A DNA stretch of 64,000 nt from Iamia majanohamensis (GTDB taxonomy: Bacteria; Actinomycetota; Acidimicrobiia; Acidimicrobiales; Iamiaceae), in contig NZ_CP116942.1 in assembly GCF_028532485.1 (NCBI RefSeq), positions 434,001 through 498,000 of the forward strand. The letters run 5' to 3'. The position numbers and the translations under genes were made by a program. A model generated the notes under the pieces. It was not told where the DNA came from, did not search any database, and worked only from the letters and a program-made list of their open reading frames with translations. Position 1 is the first letter of the stretch. The number at the start of each line of letters is the position of its first letter. This document shows, one piece after another, positions 1 to 8,115 of this stretch.

Positions 1-251
1 ACGGGGTGGATGCGGGGATCCGCCGAGGCCACGTCGAGGAGGGCGTCGACGCTCACCCCGAGGGCCCGGGCCAGGGCGGCCAGGTGGTCGACGCTCAGGC
101 GGCGGGCGCCGGACTCGAGGCGGCTGAGGAGCGAGGCCGACATCCCGGCCCGCCGGCCCAGGGTCTCGAGGGAGAGGCCGGCGTCGGTGCGCAGGGCCCG
201 GATGCGGGCCCGGACCCGGGCCTCGAAGTCGGGGTCGTCGTCGGGGGCCAT
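1..251 (-). CDS. XRE-family helix-turn-helix regulator (3' end outside window)
   Basis: Read on the minus strand from the ATG at 251, the protein starts MAPDDDPDFEARVRARIRAL and runs off the left edge after about 83 residues. Residues 12-70 form an HTH_3/Cro-C1 domain: LRTDAGLSLETLGRRAGMS for helices 1-2, then SLLSRLESG as recognition helix. Regulators of this size class often carry a C-terminal cupin domain, but that part lies outside the window. It is divergent from a flavoprotein gene, and an inverted repeat sits in the 67-base gap, so autoregulation and control of the neighbour are plausible. Confidence 0.85.
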   Translation of the reverse strand, partial: MAPDDDPDFEARVRARIRALRTDAGLSLETLGRRAGMSASLLSRLESGARRLSVDHLAALARALGVSVDALLDVASADPRIHP

Positions 252-259
252 CGCGCCAC

Positions 260-276
260 CTTGCCACATGGGCAAG
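260..276. promoter_or_regulatory. Candidate operator: inverted repeat CTTGCC-N5-GGCAAG
   Basis: A perfect 6-bp inverted repeat with a 5-base spacer lies between the divergent XRE and oxidoreductase genes. It overlaps CAAGGT (263-258 on the minus strand), a candidate -10 for the XRE gene ending 6 bases before its ATG, and lies upstream of the oxidoreductase -10. This is the position expected for an autoregulatory XRE operator. Confidence 0.5.
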
Positions 277-305
277 TGCCGTTGCCGCCGGAGGGGGGCC
301 GTCCG

Positions 306-311
306 TACCGT
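306..311 (+). promoter_or_regulatory. -10 element TACCGT, leaderless start
   Basis: TACCGT ends 7 bases before the ATG at 319, so transcription should begin at or next to the start codon. It selects this ATG over the upstream in-frame ATG at 10. Confidence 0.55.
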
Positions 312-318
312 CGCCCCC

Positions 319-1227
319 ATGGACACCACCCCGGACCCCACCACCCCCCACGACGTCGTCATCGTCGGCGGCTCCGTCGCCGGGCTCTCGGCCGCCCTCG
401 TCCTGGGCCGGGCCCGCCTCCGGGTCGCGGTCGTCGACGCCGGCCACCCGGTGAACGAGGGCGTCGCCCACTCGCACGGCTTCCTCACCAACGACGGCGC
501 CCCGCCCGCCGACCTGGTGGCCCGCGGGCGCGCCGAGGTCGCGGCCTACGGCGTGGACCTCGTCGACGACGCCGTCACGGGTGTCCGGCGCGCCGACGAC
601 GGCACCTTCGTGGTGGCCCGGGCGGGCGGCCCCGACCTGGTCGGACGGCGCCTCGTACTGGCCACCGGCATGCGCATCCCCCTCCCGGAGCTGCCCGGGC
701 TCGACGAGGTGTGGGGCGGCGACGCCGCCAGCTGCCCGTTCTGCCACGGCTGGGAGGCCCGCGACCGGCCCATCGGGGTCCTCGGCGACCCCGCGGGGGT
801 GGCCCACCTGGCCGGGCTCCTGACCCAGTGGAGCGACGACGTGGTGGCCTTCCTCCCCGACGGCGCCGAGGGTGCGCCCCCCGGGGTTGTCGTCGACCAC
901 AGGGAGCCCACCCGCGTGGTCGTCGAGGACGGGCACGTGCGTGGCGTCGAGGTCGCCGGCGGCGACGTGGTGGCCCGGGAGGCCCTGTTCGTGGGGGCCT
1001 GGCCCGGGCCCGCCTCGTCCCTCGCCGCCGACCTCGGCTGCGAGGTCAACGACGGCGGCTTCCCGGTCACGACCGACGAGGGCCTCACGTCGGTGCCCGG
1101 CCTCTGGGCCGTCGGCAACGCCGTGACCATGGCCCGGGGCCTGGTGGAGTCGGCGGCCAGCGGGTCGGTGGCGGCCCGCATGGTGGTCGTCGACCTCGTC
1201 CAGGAGCGCCTCGCCACCCCCGCCTGA
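319..1227 (+). CDS. Thioredoxin-reductase-like NAD(P)/FAD oxidoreductase
   Basis: A 302-residue flavoprotein. The N-terminal FAD-binding Rossmann motif is VIVGGSVAG (about residues 14-22), a CPFCHGWE redox motif has cysteines C139 and C142, and the C-terminal FAD segment reads GLWAVGNAVT. Length and layout match the small TrxB-like class II pyridine nucleotide-disulfide oxidoreductases. The CPxCHGWE variant is typical of TrxB-like family members whose substrate is often unknown, rather than housekeeping TrxB. No thioredoxin gene is adjacent. It probably transfers electrons from NAD(P)H via FAD in the cytoplasm and is likely controlled by the divergent XRE regulator. The start is set by the leaderless -10 element just upstream. 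Confidence 0.85.
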   Translation: MDTTPDPTTPHDVVIVGGSVAGLSAALVLGRARLRVAVVDAGHPVNEGVAHSHGFLTNDGAPPADLVARGRAEVAAYGVDLVDDAVTGVRRADDGTFVVARAGGPDLVGRRLVLATGMRIPLPELPGLDEVWGGDAASCPFCHGWEARDRPIGVLGDPAGVAHLAGLLTQWSDDVVAFLPDGAEGAPPGVVVDHREPTRVVVEDGHVRGVEVAGGDVVAREALFVGAWPGPASSLAADLGCEVNDGGFPVTTDEGLTSVPGLWAVGNAVTMARGLVESAASGSVAARMVVVDLVQERLATPA

Positions 1228-1286
1228 CCCCCTCTGTCCTGACCCCCTCCCCTCCCGCGCCTCCCGACGCGCCCGCGACCCCCGCC

Positions 1287-1322
1287 CCACTGGCACGCGA
1301 TCACGACGGGTCGCGCCAGTGG
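1287..1322. terminator. Hairpin between convergent genes
   Basis: CCACTGGC pairs with GCCAGTGG and, after a 2-base bulge, GCGA pairs with TCGC around a 10-base loop. The hairpin lies in the 231-base gap between the oxidoreductase and the GH2 gene, which converge. There is no T-tract. The rest of this gap shows no gene. Confidence 0.45.
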
Positions 1323-1458
1323 ACGCGTGCCACGTCGGGGGTGGGAGACGTGACGCTGGTGGGCACGCGCGGGTGTGGGCTCGGGCGAGACGGTTGCAGG
1401 GGCGCGAGGGGCGGTGCCGGGGGCGCTCGGTCGGTCGGTGGGTCCGGGCACCGACCTG

Positions 1459-3657
1459 TCAGGCGGGGCGGACCACCACGGTGCGGTCGACGTTGTCGGC
1501 CAGGGCACCGCCGTCGGCATCGGCCAGGCGGAGCTCGAGCTCCAGGGGCCCGGGCGCGTCGGGCACCACCAGCTGGACGGTGCCGACCCGCACGCAGGCG
1601 TCGGCGGGCACGTCGCCGGCGAAGCGCCAGGTGTGGTGGCCGCCGGCCCACGTGGCCCGGACCTCGGCCCGCACCCCGGGCACCTCGTCGCGCCGGTCCG
1701 ACACCACGTGCACGTCGAGGGCCAGCGGGTCCCCGGGGGCCACCGCCGCGGGGAGGCGGTCGGCGACCACGATGACGGGCCGGCACGCGGCCCGCAGCGC
1801 CGACCACGCCTCCTTGGGCACCCGGCGGTGGTCGAGCAGGGCGAAGGACACGGCCGGGTGGCTGTCGGCCAGGGAGAGCACGGCCACGCCCCCGGTGGGC
1901 CGGTACTTCAGCCGGCGCAGCTCCTCGACCTGCCGGCGCACGACGAGGGCCTGGTAGCGCTGGGTGGCGGCCTTCCAGCCCTCGTAGGTGGGGTGGTCCC
2001 CGGGGGGGACGTGGCGGGCGAAGGCGTCGCGCTGGAGGCCGTGGGCCCGGGCCAGGTGGTCCCAGTCGAGGTCGGGCCAGCGGGCCGCCTCCATGAACCC
2101 GTCGCTCTCGGGGACCGACTGGGCCCCGAGCTGGGTGACGAAGCGGACCATGCGGGGCACGAGCCGGGCGAAGGCGGGCAGGCGTCGCTCGTCGCCGTGG
2201 CCCCACCCGAACGACAGGTGGGTGTCGGTGCCGTCGAGCAGCGGCGGGTGGGGGACGACGCCGGAGTGGGCGATCACCGGGCGGGTCTCGTCGTGGCGCT
2301 GGAGGCTGCGCTTGATCGAGCGGTCGAGGACGGTGCGGTTCCAGGTGGGCAGCTGCTGGGAGGCCAGGCGGCGGGGCGTGGCCCCCACCGGGTCGCCCGT
2401 GGCGGGGTCGACGGCCACCGCCACGGGCTCGTCGTGGCCGCACCAGATGGCGAGCGCCGGGTGGTGGCCCAGCAGGTCGACCGCCTCGCGGGCCTGGCGC
2501 ACGGCCTGCTTGCGGACCTGGCGGGAGTAGCCCCACTGGAGGGGCATGTCCTGCCACAAGAGGACGCCGGCCTCGTCGGCCGCGTCGTAGAGCTCGGGCC
2601 GGGCGATGTGGGCGTGGACCCGCAGGAGGTCGAGCCCGGCGACCACCGCGAGGTCGACGTCGCCCCGCACCTCCTCCGCGGTGGCCTCGCCCAGGGCCAT
2701 GCGGGTGGGCCCGTGGTCGGCCCCCTTGAGGAAGAGGCGCTCGCCGTTGACCGAGGCGACCCACCCCCGGAGGTCGACGGAGCGGAACCCGGTGCGGCGC
2801 ACCCGGCGGTCGCTGAGCCGGGTGGGCCCGGCCCCGTCCCCGGAGGCGTCAGCCCCGTCCGCGTCGTCGGTCTCGGCCGACGCCGATCCCGCCCCCGCCT
2901 CGGGGACGTGGACCTCCACCACCACGTCGTGGAGGGGCTGGTCGCCCAGGACGTGGGGCCACCACAGGTCGGGGTCGGCGACGGTGACCGACCAGCTGAG
3001 CTGGTTCTCCCCGGCCGCGAGGGTGTGGGCCTCGGCCACCTCCACCCCGGCGACGGTCGTGCGGACCGTGGCGCCGCCGGCGTCGGCTGCGTCGAGCACG
3101 GCGCGGATGCCCACCACGGCCCGCTCGGCGGTCGCCTCGGTGCACACCACCCGGAGGTGGCGGATGCGCACCGGGCCGCTGCGCTCGATGCGCACCGGGC
3201 GCCAGATGCCGCCGGGGTTCCAGTCCGGGTCGAGGGCGCCGCTCTGGAACGAGCCGGTGAGGTTGCGCTTGGCCGTGCGGTCGCCGGCCGGGCTGCAGGT
3301 GAGGTCGACGCCCAGCGTGTGCTCGGTCCGGGCCGCGAGGGCGCCGGTGACCTCGAAGCCGTGGGGGAAGAAGTAGCCCTCGGTGTCGCCCACGTAGGCG
3401 CCGTCGAGCCAGACGTCGCCCTGGTAGAAGCAGCCCTCCAGCACCAGCCAGGCCCGCTCGTCGCCCGCCAGGCGGTCGTGGGCGAAGCGGGTGCGGTGGA
3501 GGAGGGGACCGTCGCTCTCGGCGAAGGCGGGGGCGGAGCGCCAGTGGCCGGGCACGTCGATCGGCTCCCACCCGGACTCGTCGACGTCGTCGTCGAGCCA
3601 GGTGCGGCGCAGGTCCTCGTCGGCGACCAGGGCGTGCCAGCGGCCGGACAGGTCCAT
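1459..3657 (-). CDS. Glycoside hydrolase family 2 (beta-mannosidase-like) protein, nucleophile site altered
   Basis: A 732-residue protein with the GH2 order: jelly-roll sugar-binding domain (about 1-170), Ig-like domain (about 180-290), TIM barrel (about 300-600) and a C-terminal beta domain. The acid/base motif is present as WCGHDEP with E410. At the spacing where beta-mannosidases carry the nucleophile in SEFGxQS, this protein reads TQLGAQS with Gln509, so the expected Glu is missing. No signal peptide is visible, so it would act in the cytoplasm. The start ATG is preceded by a leaderless -10. It may be inactive, use another residue, or bind sugar without hydrolysis. The family is secure; substrate and activity are not. 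Confidence 0.8.
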   Translation of the reverse strand: MDLSGRWHALVADEDLRRTWLDDDVDESGWEPIDVPGHWRSAPAFAESDGPLLHRTRFAHDRLAGDERAWLVLEGCFYQGDVWLDGAYVGDTEGYFFPHGFEVTGALAARTEHTLGVDLTCSPAGDRTAKRNLTGSFQSGALDPDWNPGGIWRPVRIERSGPVRIRHLRVVCTEATAERAVVGIRAVLDAADAGGATVRTTVAGVEVAEAHTLAAGENQLSWSVTVADPDLWWPHVLGDQPLHDVVVEVHVPEAGAGSASAETDDADGADASGDGAGPTRLSDRRVRRTGFRSVDLRGWVASVNGERLFLKGADHGPTRMALGEATAEEVRGDVDLAVVAGLDLLRVHAHIARPELYDAADEAGVLLWQDMPLQWGYSRQVRKQAVRQAREAVDLLGHHPALAIWCGHDEPVAVAVDPATGDPVGATPRRLASQQLPTWNRTVLDRSIKRSLQRHDETRPVIAHSGVVPHPPLLDGTDTHLSFGWGHGDERRLPAFARLVPRMVRFVTQLGAQSVPESDGFMEAARWPDLDWDHLARAHGLQRDAFARHVPPGDHPTYEGWKAATQRYQALVVRRQVEELRRLKYRPTGGVAVLSLADSHPAVSFALLDHRRVPKEAWSALRAACRPVIVVADRLPAAVAPGDPLALDVHVVSDRRDEVPGVRAEVRATWAGGHHTWRFAGDVPADACVRVGTVQLVVPDAPGPLELELRLADADGGALADNVDRTVVVRPA

Positions 3658-3664
3658 CCGGCCG

Positions 3665-3670
3665 ACGCTA
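3665..3670 (-). promoter_or_regulatory. -10 element TAGCGT, leaderless start of GH2 gene
   Basis: On the minus strand TAGCGT ends 7 bases before the ATG at 3657, supporting that start and a leaderless transcript. Confidence 0.55.
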
Positions 3671-3708
3671 GCGGCGCCCCCTCCCGGACCGTCCGGGGCC
3701 CACCCTGA

Positions 3709-4548
3709 TCACGTGGCGGCGAGGGCCTCGGCGATCATGCGGTGGCCCTGGGCCTCGAAGGCGGCGTCCCCCACCTGGTGGGCCCACACCGCGGTGCCGA
3801 TGGCCTCGCGCACCCGGTGGCGGCGCCAGGCGCCCGGCTCCCGTGGGTCGGGGCCATAGCCCGCGAGGAACGCGGCCTCGAGCTCGGGCCGCCGCCGGAA
3901 GTCCTGGGCGGCCAAGCGGACCAGGTCGGACATCGCCGATCGCAGCGCGGCCCGCCCGAGGTCGATGGCGCGCACCACCCCGTCCTCGACCAGCCAGTTG
4001 CGGGGCTGCCAGTCGCCGTGGGTCGGCACCACCGTGGTCGGCGTGGTGGGCCAGCCCTCGATCTCCGCGCGCAGACGGGCCTCGGTCGACGGGTCGATGC
4101 GGTGGTCCCGGTCGAGCCAGCGGAGGGCGCTGGCCCGCTCATCGGTCGGCTGCACCTCCGACGTCTGGCCGTGGAGCGCGGCGAGGAGGCGGCCGGCCTG
4201 GACGTAGGTGTCGGGCTCGTCCTGGGCCGGCGTGCCGAGGACGAGGCGCCCGGGGACGAAGGTGGCCACCAGGATGCGGGCCTGCGCGTCGCCGTGCAGC
4301 AGCGTCGCCGCCCGTCCGGTCGCCCGCCACGGGCCCAGCCAGTGCCGGTGGGCGTGGAGCTCGCGTGCGAGGTGGTGGTCGGTCGGCCCCCCGGCCTTCA
4401 CGATCAGCCGTCGACCGTCGGCCACCACCTCGAGCACGGTGGTCTCGACCAGTCCCCAGCTGTGGTCGGCCTCGACCCGGAGGTCGGGCAGCCACCGCAG
4501 GAGCAGCTGGCGCTGGCGCGCGTCGAGGCGGTCGAGGTCGTGGGCCAC
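3709..4548 (-). CDS. Aminoglycoside phosphotransferase-family kinase
   Basis: A 279-residue APH-fold kinase. The Brenner motif HGDWQPRN starts at H177, with catalytic D179 and N184, and is followed by AIDLGRA supplying the metal-binding Asp (about D196). These proteins phosphorylate small molecules (aminoglycosides, choline, hydroxyalkyl amines, fructosamine and others); the substrate cannot be told from sequence, and resistance should not be assumed. The N-lobe contains LIVKAGG, with the probable ATP-contacting Lys. It starts with GTG at 4548 and lies 57 bases downstream of the small amidohydrolase-like gene on the same strand. Confidence 0.8.
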   Translation of the reverse strand: MAHDLDRLDARQRQLLLRWLPDLRVEADHSWGLVETTVLEVVADGRRLIVKAGGPTDHHLARELHAHRHWLGPWRATGRAATLLHGDAQARILVATFVPGRLVLGTPAQDEPDTYVQAGRLLAALHGQTSEVQPTDERASALRWLDRDHRIDPSTEARLRAEIEGWPTTPTTVVPTHGDWQPRNWLVEDGVVRAIDLGRAALRSAMSDLVRLAAQDFRRRPELEAAFLAGYGPDPREPGAWRRHRVREAIGTAVWAHQVGDAAFEAQGHRMIAEALAAT

Positions 4549-4605
4549 CGGGTCACCCGCCGCGGTCGCAGGGCCGGTGGCGGCCCGTCCGTCCGGGCCC
4601 GCCGG

Positions 4606-4812
4606 TCACCGGGGGGTGAGCCACTGGCGGGCGGCGAGGTACATGGCCTCCACGCCGGCGGCGAGGGTGGGGTCCTGCACCGGGGCGAAGTGGGGGGAGT
4701 GGTGCGACGGGACGTCGTCGCGGGCCCGCAGGGCGGCGCCGCGCTCGCCCAGCTCGGGGCGCAGCTCGTCCACGCCGCGTCGGAGGGCCTCGGTGTCGAT
4801 GGCGACCGGCAT
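4606..4812 (-). CDS. Small protein resembling the C-terminal end of an M20 amidohydrolase
   Basis: A 68-residue protein. The segment DDVPSHHSPHFAPVQDPTLA, then a Gly-Val-Glu-Ala helix, matches the extreme C-terminus of M20-type amidohydrolases/aminoacylases, where such proteins have a (S/N)HSPxFAP motif and a final GVEA helix. The rest of the enzyme, including all metal ligands except a possible C-terminal His, is absent. It has an ATG and a TACCGT -10 element 6 bases upstream, so it looks expressed rather than simply decayed. It could be a remnant with a captured promoter, or a small protein derived from this domain. Confidence 0.5.
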   Translation of the reverse strand: MPVAIDTEALRRGVDELRPELGERGAALRARDDVPSHHSPHFAPVQDPTLAAGVEAMYLAARQWLTPR

Positions 4813-4818
4813 GGGCGG

Positions 4819-4824
4819 ACGGTA
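4819..4824 (-). promoter_or_regulatory. -10 element TACCGT, leaderless start of the small amidohydrolase-like gene
   Basis: TACCGT on the minus strand ends 6 bases before the ATG at 4812. Confidence 0.45.
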
Positions 4825-4967
4825 CCCCCGGGCCGGCAGGGGTGTCCGGCGACCCGTGGCCGACCCGGCGGCGAGGCCGACCCGACCGGCGAGGTCGTCC
4901 CGAGCGGCGAGGCCGACCCGACCGGCGCGCCGCCGGCAGCGCGGGCGCGACCGGGGCGGGCCGCCTC

Positions 4968-4973
4968 TAGGTT
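4968..4973 (+). promoter_or_regulatory. -10 element TAGGTT, leaderless start
   Basis: TAGGTT ends exactly 7 bases before the ATG at 4981; no ribosome binding site is visible between them. Confidence 0.6.
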
Positions 4974-4980
4974 GGGCCGC

Positions 4981-6384
4981 ATGTCGAACCGTCCCGCCAC
5001 CCTCGGCCAGCTGCGAGCGTCGGGCTGGCGCTCGGTCCCCGTCAAGCAGGAGATGCAGCGCAACGCGCTGGCGAAGGTGCGGGCCGGCGAGCCCCTCGTC
5101 GAGGGCGTGCGGGGCTACGAGGAGACCGTCCTGCCCCAGCTCGAGAACGCGGTGCTGGCCGGCCACGACATCGTCTTCCTGGGGGAGCGGGGCCAGGCCA
5201 AGACCCGCATGATCCGCTCGCTCACCGGCCTGCTCGACGAGTGGCTGCCGATCGTCGCCGGAAGCGAGATCCTCGACGACCCCTACGGCCCGGTCTCCCG
5301 CCCGGCCCGGGACCTCGTCGCCGACAAGGGCGACGACACGCCGATCGAGTGGGTCCACCGCGACGACCGCTTCGGGGAGAAGCTGGCCACGCCGGACACG
5401 TCCATCGCCGACCTCATCGGCGAGGTCGACCCCATCAAGGTGGCCGAGGGCCGCTACCTGGCCGACGAGCTCACCCTCCACTACGGCCTGGTGCCCCGCA
5501 CCAACCGCGGCATCTTCGCCATCAACGAGCTGCCCGACCTCTCCGAGCGCATCCAGGTCGGCCTCCTCAACGTGCTCGAGGAGCGCGACATCCAGATCCG
5601 GGGCTACAAGGTCCGCCTCCCCCTCGACGTCCTGCTCGTCGCCTCGGCCAACCCCGAGGACTACACCAACCGCGGCCGCATCATCACCCCGCTGAAGGAC
5701 CGCTTCGGCGCCCAGATCCGCACCCACTACCCGCTGGAGGTGGCCACCGAGGTCGCCATCGCCCAGCAGGAGGCCCGGCCCTTCGAGGTCGAGGGCGTGG
5801 CCGCCACGGTGCCGGCGTGGATGGACGAGGTGGTGGCGACGTTCAGCCAGCTGGCCCGCCAGTCCTCGAACATCAGCCAGCGCTCCGGCGTCTCGGTGCG
5901 CCTCACCGTCACCAACCGGGAGACGCTCGTCGCCAACGCCGTGCGCCGGGCGCTGCGGCTGGGCGAGGACGCCGTCGCGCCCCGCGTGTCGGACCTCGAC
6001 GCCCTGGCCAGCTCGACCATGGGCAAGGTCGAGGTCGAGTCCTTCGAGGAGGGCCGAGAGGGCGAGATCGTGGAGAAGCTGCTCCGCCAGGCCGTCCTCG
6101 TCGTCTTCCGCGCGCGGGTCGGCACCGGAGCCGCAGCCTCTGTCGTCGAGTCCTTCGACGACGGTGAGGTCCTCCACGTCGGCGAGGACGTCACCGTGGC
6201 CGACTACGAGGCCCGCCTGGCCGAGCGCCCCGGCCTCGCCGCCCTGGTCGACGAGCTGGCCGGCGACGGTGCCGACGCCGCCACCCGGGCCAGCGCGGCC
6301 GAGCTCGTCCTGGAGGGGCTCCACCTCTCCAAGCGCCTCAACAAGGACGCCGTCGGCGCCCGCGCCTCCTACCGCGCCCGCTGA
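4981..6384 (+). CDS. AAA+ ATPase, MoxR / magnesium-chelatase ChlI-like
   Basis: A 467-residue ATPase. The Walker A region is GERGQAKT (68-75), a form common in ChlI/MoxR-type proteins. The Walker B region is GIFAINELPDL with E183, followed by LLNVLEERDIQIRG and the sensor-1 region LLVASANPEDYTNRGR. These ATPases work with a VWA-domain protein as metal-chelatase-like or protein-remodelling pairs. The matching VWA gene lies at 12000-14006, separated by five unrelated-looking genes. No porphyrin biosynthesis genes are nearby, so a role in chlorophyll or cobalamin is unlikely. The start is fixed by a leaderless -10. Confidence 0.88.
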   Translation: MSNRPATLGQLRASGWRSVPVKQEMQRNALAKVRAGEPLVEGVRGYEETVLPQLENAVLAGHDIVFLGERGQAKTRMIRSLTGLLDEWLPIVAGSEILDDPYGPVSRPARDLVADKGDDTPIEWVHRDDRFGEKLATPDTSIADLIGEVDPIKVAEGRYLADELTLHYGLVPRTNRGIFAINELPDLSERIQVGLLNVLEERDIQIRGYKVRLPLDVLLVASANPEDYTNRGRIITPLKDRFGAQIRTHYPLEVATEVAIAQQEARPFEVEGVAATVPAWMDEVVATFSQLARQSSNISQRSGVSVRLTVTNRETLVANAVRRALRLGEDAVAPRVSDLDALASSTMGKVEVESFEEGREGEIVEKLLRQAVLVVFRARVGTGAAASVVESFDDGEVLHVGEDVTVADYEARLAERPGLAALVDELAGDGADAATRASAAELVLEGLHLSKRLNKDAVGARASYRAR

Positions 6385-6528
6385 GGGCCTGTCCGGGTCG
6401 CGTCCGTCCCGAACGCCGGGGCCGCCCCCAGGGCTGCGTCCCGCTCCGGGTGCTGGGTCCGTCCTCCAGGGCCCGCCTGAAGCTCAGGACGCCCTGGCCG
6501 TCGTGCTCTGAGCGCTGAGAGCGCCATC

Positions 6529-6547
6529 GAGGGCCCGCGTGGCCCTC
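6529..6547. terminator. Hairpin GAGGGCC-N5-GGCCCTC
   Basis: A 7-bp perfect inverted repeat with a 5-base loop in the 213-base gap between the convergent AAA+ and membrane-protein genes. No T-tract. Nothing else is recognisable in the gap. Confidence 0.4.
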
Positions 6548-6597
6548 AGGCCGGACTCGGAGGTCCGGCCGACCGGGGGGCCGACGGGTGAGGTCGA

Positions 6598-7944
6598 TCA
6601 GTCGGCCCAGGGCTTGGCGCAGTCCCAGACGGCATCGAGGCGGGACCGCTCGGGCTCCGGCGTCGCCGGGTCATCGGCGACGGCCAGGGGAGCGGTCCAC
6701 GCGCCGGTGTCGTCGAGGCGGCACTGGGTGTCGACCACCAGCGCGCCCCAGCGGGGCTCGAAGGTGAGCCGGCCGCCGGTGGCCGCGTTGGGGTTGTCGG
6801 GGGCGAGGAGCTGCACGCTCACCAGCCCGTAGAGCACCTGGGTGGCGACCAGGGCGGCCAGCAGGCGGGGGCGGTCGCCCAGGACCCGGGCCAGCACCAG
6901 CGCGAGGCCGACGAGGGTGGGCAGGAGGTGGCCCATCTTCCACGGGAACCGCAGGAACAGCAGCTGCGAGACCAGGACGGTCAGCACCCCCAGGCGGACC
7001 AGCCAGTCGACCCGCACCCGGCCCAGGGCCCGGCCGAGGGCGGGCAGGGTGAGCAGGAGGACCACGGCCGCGAAGGGGCCGACGAAGTAGAGGTCCTTGG
7101 CCAGGAAGCGGCCCAGCTGCACGAGCGGTGAGGAGGTGGGCACGTCGTTCTGGGCGAAGGCGAGCGACGACTCGGCGGCCAGGAACGGGGGCAGGAACAC
7201 GACCAGCCCCACCACCGCCGCCACCCCGGTGAGCACCGCGGCCCGCACCACCGCGGTGGGCGCCCGCGCCGCCACCACGTCGTCGGTGCCGTCGACCGCA
7301 GCGGGCGACCAGCGGTCCACGGCCTCGGCCAGGGCCAAGGCCCCGACGAGGAAGGCGGTCGACGAGCGGGCCCCCACGGCCAGGCCGCACAGCGCCCCGG
7401 CCGCCGCCGCCCCGGCGAGGGTGGGCCACCGTCGCACCACCACCGCAGCACCCAGCCACAGGGCGAGGGCCCACAGGAAGTCCACCGTCGACGTGGCTGC
7501 GACCAGGAACCACGGGTTGGCCACCACCACGGCGACCGAGAGCCCGACGCGCCCGACCCCCTCGCCCCGCAGCAGCACGGCCAGGAGGACGGCGACGGCG
7601 ACGCCGGCGGCCAGGGAGCCGAGGTTCGGTCCCACCGTGCCGCCCACGGCCTCGAGCACGCCCACCGCGGCCTCGTGGACGGGCGCCCCGGGAGCCCGGC
7701 TGGCGACGTAGTCCCCGTCGAGGATCGAGCGCCCGGAGCGGATGACCGCTCCCACGTCGAGGTCGGTGCCCGGGCCCATGAGGGTGAGCGGGACCAGTCC
7801 CAGCACCACCAGGACGCCGGCGAGCCACCACCCCGGCCCGGCCCCGACGTCCCGCCACGACGCCGCCGGGGGCGGTCGGTCGCCGCCGGCCTCCGGCCCG
7901 CCCACGCCCGGCGGGGCCGGGGCGCGGGTGGGTCCGGTGCTCAC
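6598..7944 (-). CDS. Polytopic membrane protein, possible GT-C-type glycosyltransferase
   Basis: A 448-residue protein with a proline-rich cytoplasmic N-terminus (about 1-35) and roughly ten hydrophobic segments. The segment after the first membrane helix, with DLDVGAVIRSG and DGDYVASRAPGAP, is acidic and loop-like, as in GT-C-fold glycosyl/mannosyltransferases, where the catalytic Asp lies in the first extracytoplasmic loop. A soluble C-terminal tail of about 80 residues follows. GTG start at 7944; a weak GATGAT hexamer lies 6 bases upstream. No sugar-nucleotide genes are adjacent. The glycosyltransferase assignment is tentative. Confidence 0.55.
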   Translation of the reverse strand: MSTGPTRAPAPPGVGGPEAGGDRPPPAASWRDVGAGPGWWLAGVLVVLGLVPLTLMGPGTDLDVGAVIRSGRSILDGDYVASRAPGAPVHEAAVGVLEAVGGTVGPNLGSLAAGVAVAVLLAVLLRGEGVGRVGLSVAVVVANPWFLVAATSTVDFLWALALWLGAAVVVRRWPTLAGAAAAGALCGLAVGARSSTAFLVGALALAEAVDRWSPAAVDGTDDVVAARAPTAVVRAAVLTGVAAVVGLVVFLPPFLAAESSLAFAQNDVPTSSPLVQLGRFLAKDLYFVGPFAAVVLLLTLPALGRALGRVRVDWLVRLGVLTVLVSQLLFLRFPWKMGHLLPTLVGLALVLARVLGDRPRLLAALVATQVLYGLVSVQLLAPDNPNAATGGRLTFEPRWGALVVDTQCRLDDTGAWTAPLAVADDPATPEPERSRLDAVWDCAKPWAD

Positions 7945-8008
7945 CCCGCCATCATCGCCCCCACCCCCGGCGACGGCGAACCACCCTCGCGCTCCGGGCC
8001 CCGGTGCC

Positions 8009-8023
8009 CGGTCGCAACGACCG
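8009..8023. terminator. Weak hairpin CGGTCG-CAA-CGACCG downstream of acylphosphatase
   Basis: A 6-bp stem with a 3-base loop in the 171-base gap after the acylphosphatase stop. Short and without a T-tract. No gene is visible in this gap. Confidence 0.25.
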
Positions 8024-8115
8024 AGGACGGAGCGCGCCGGCTCGCCGGCAGGTGACCCGACGTCGTGGTGGACCTGGTCGTGCCCGCCCGACGGAGCGCC
8101 CCGGAGGCGTCGACC

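Noticed and set aside
3709-4548. Aminoglycoside resistance gene
   Set aside because: The APH fold is shared by kinases with many substrates; there is no resistance context or mobile element to support this.
4981-6384. Magnesium chelatase of chlorophyll biosynthesis
   Set aside because: The ChlI-like ATPase and VWA partner are present, but no BchH/CobN or porphyrin pathway genes occur nearby; a MoxR-type role is more likely.
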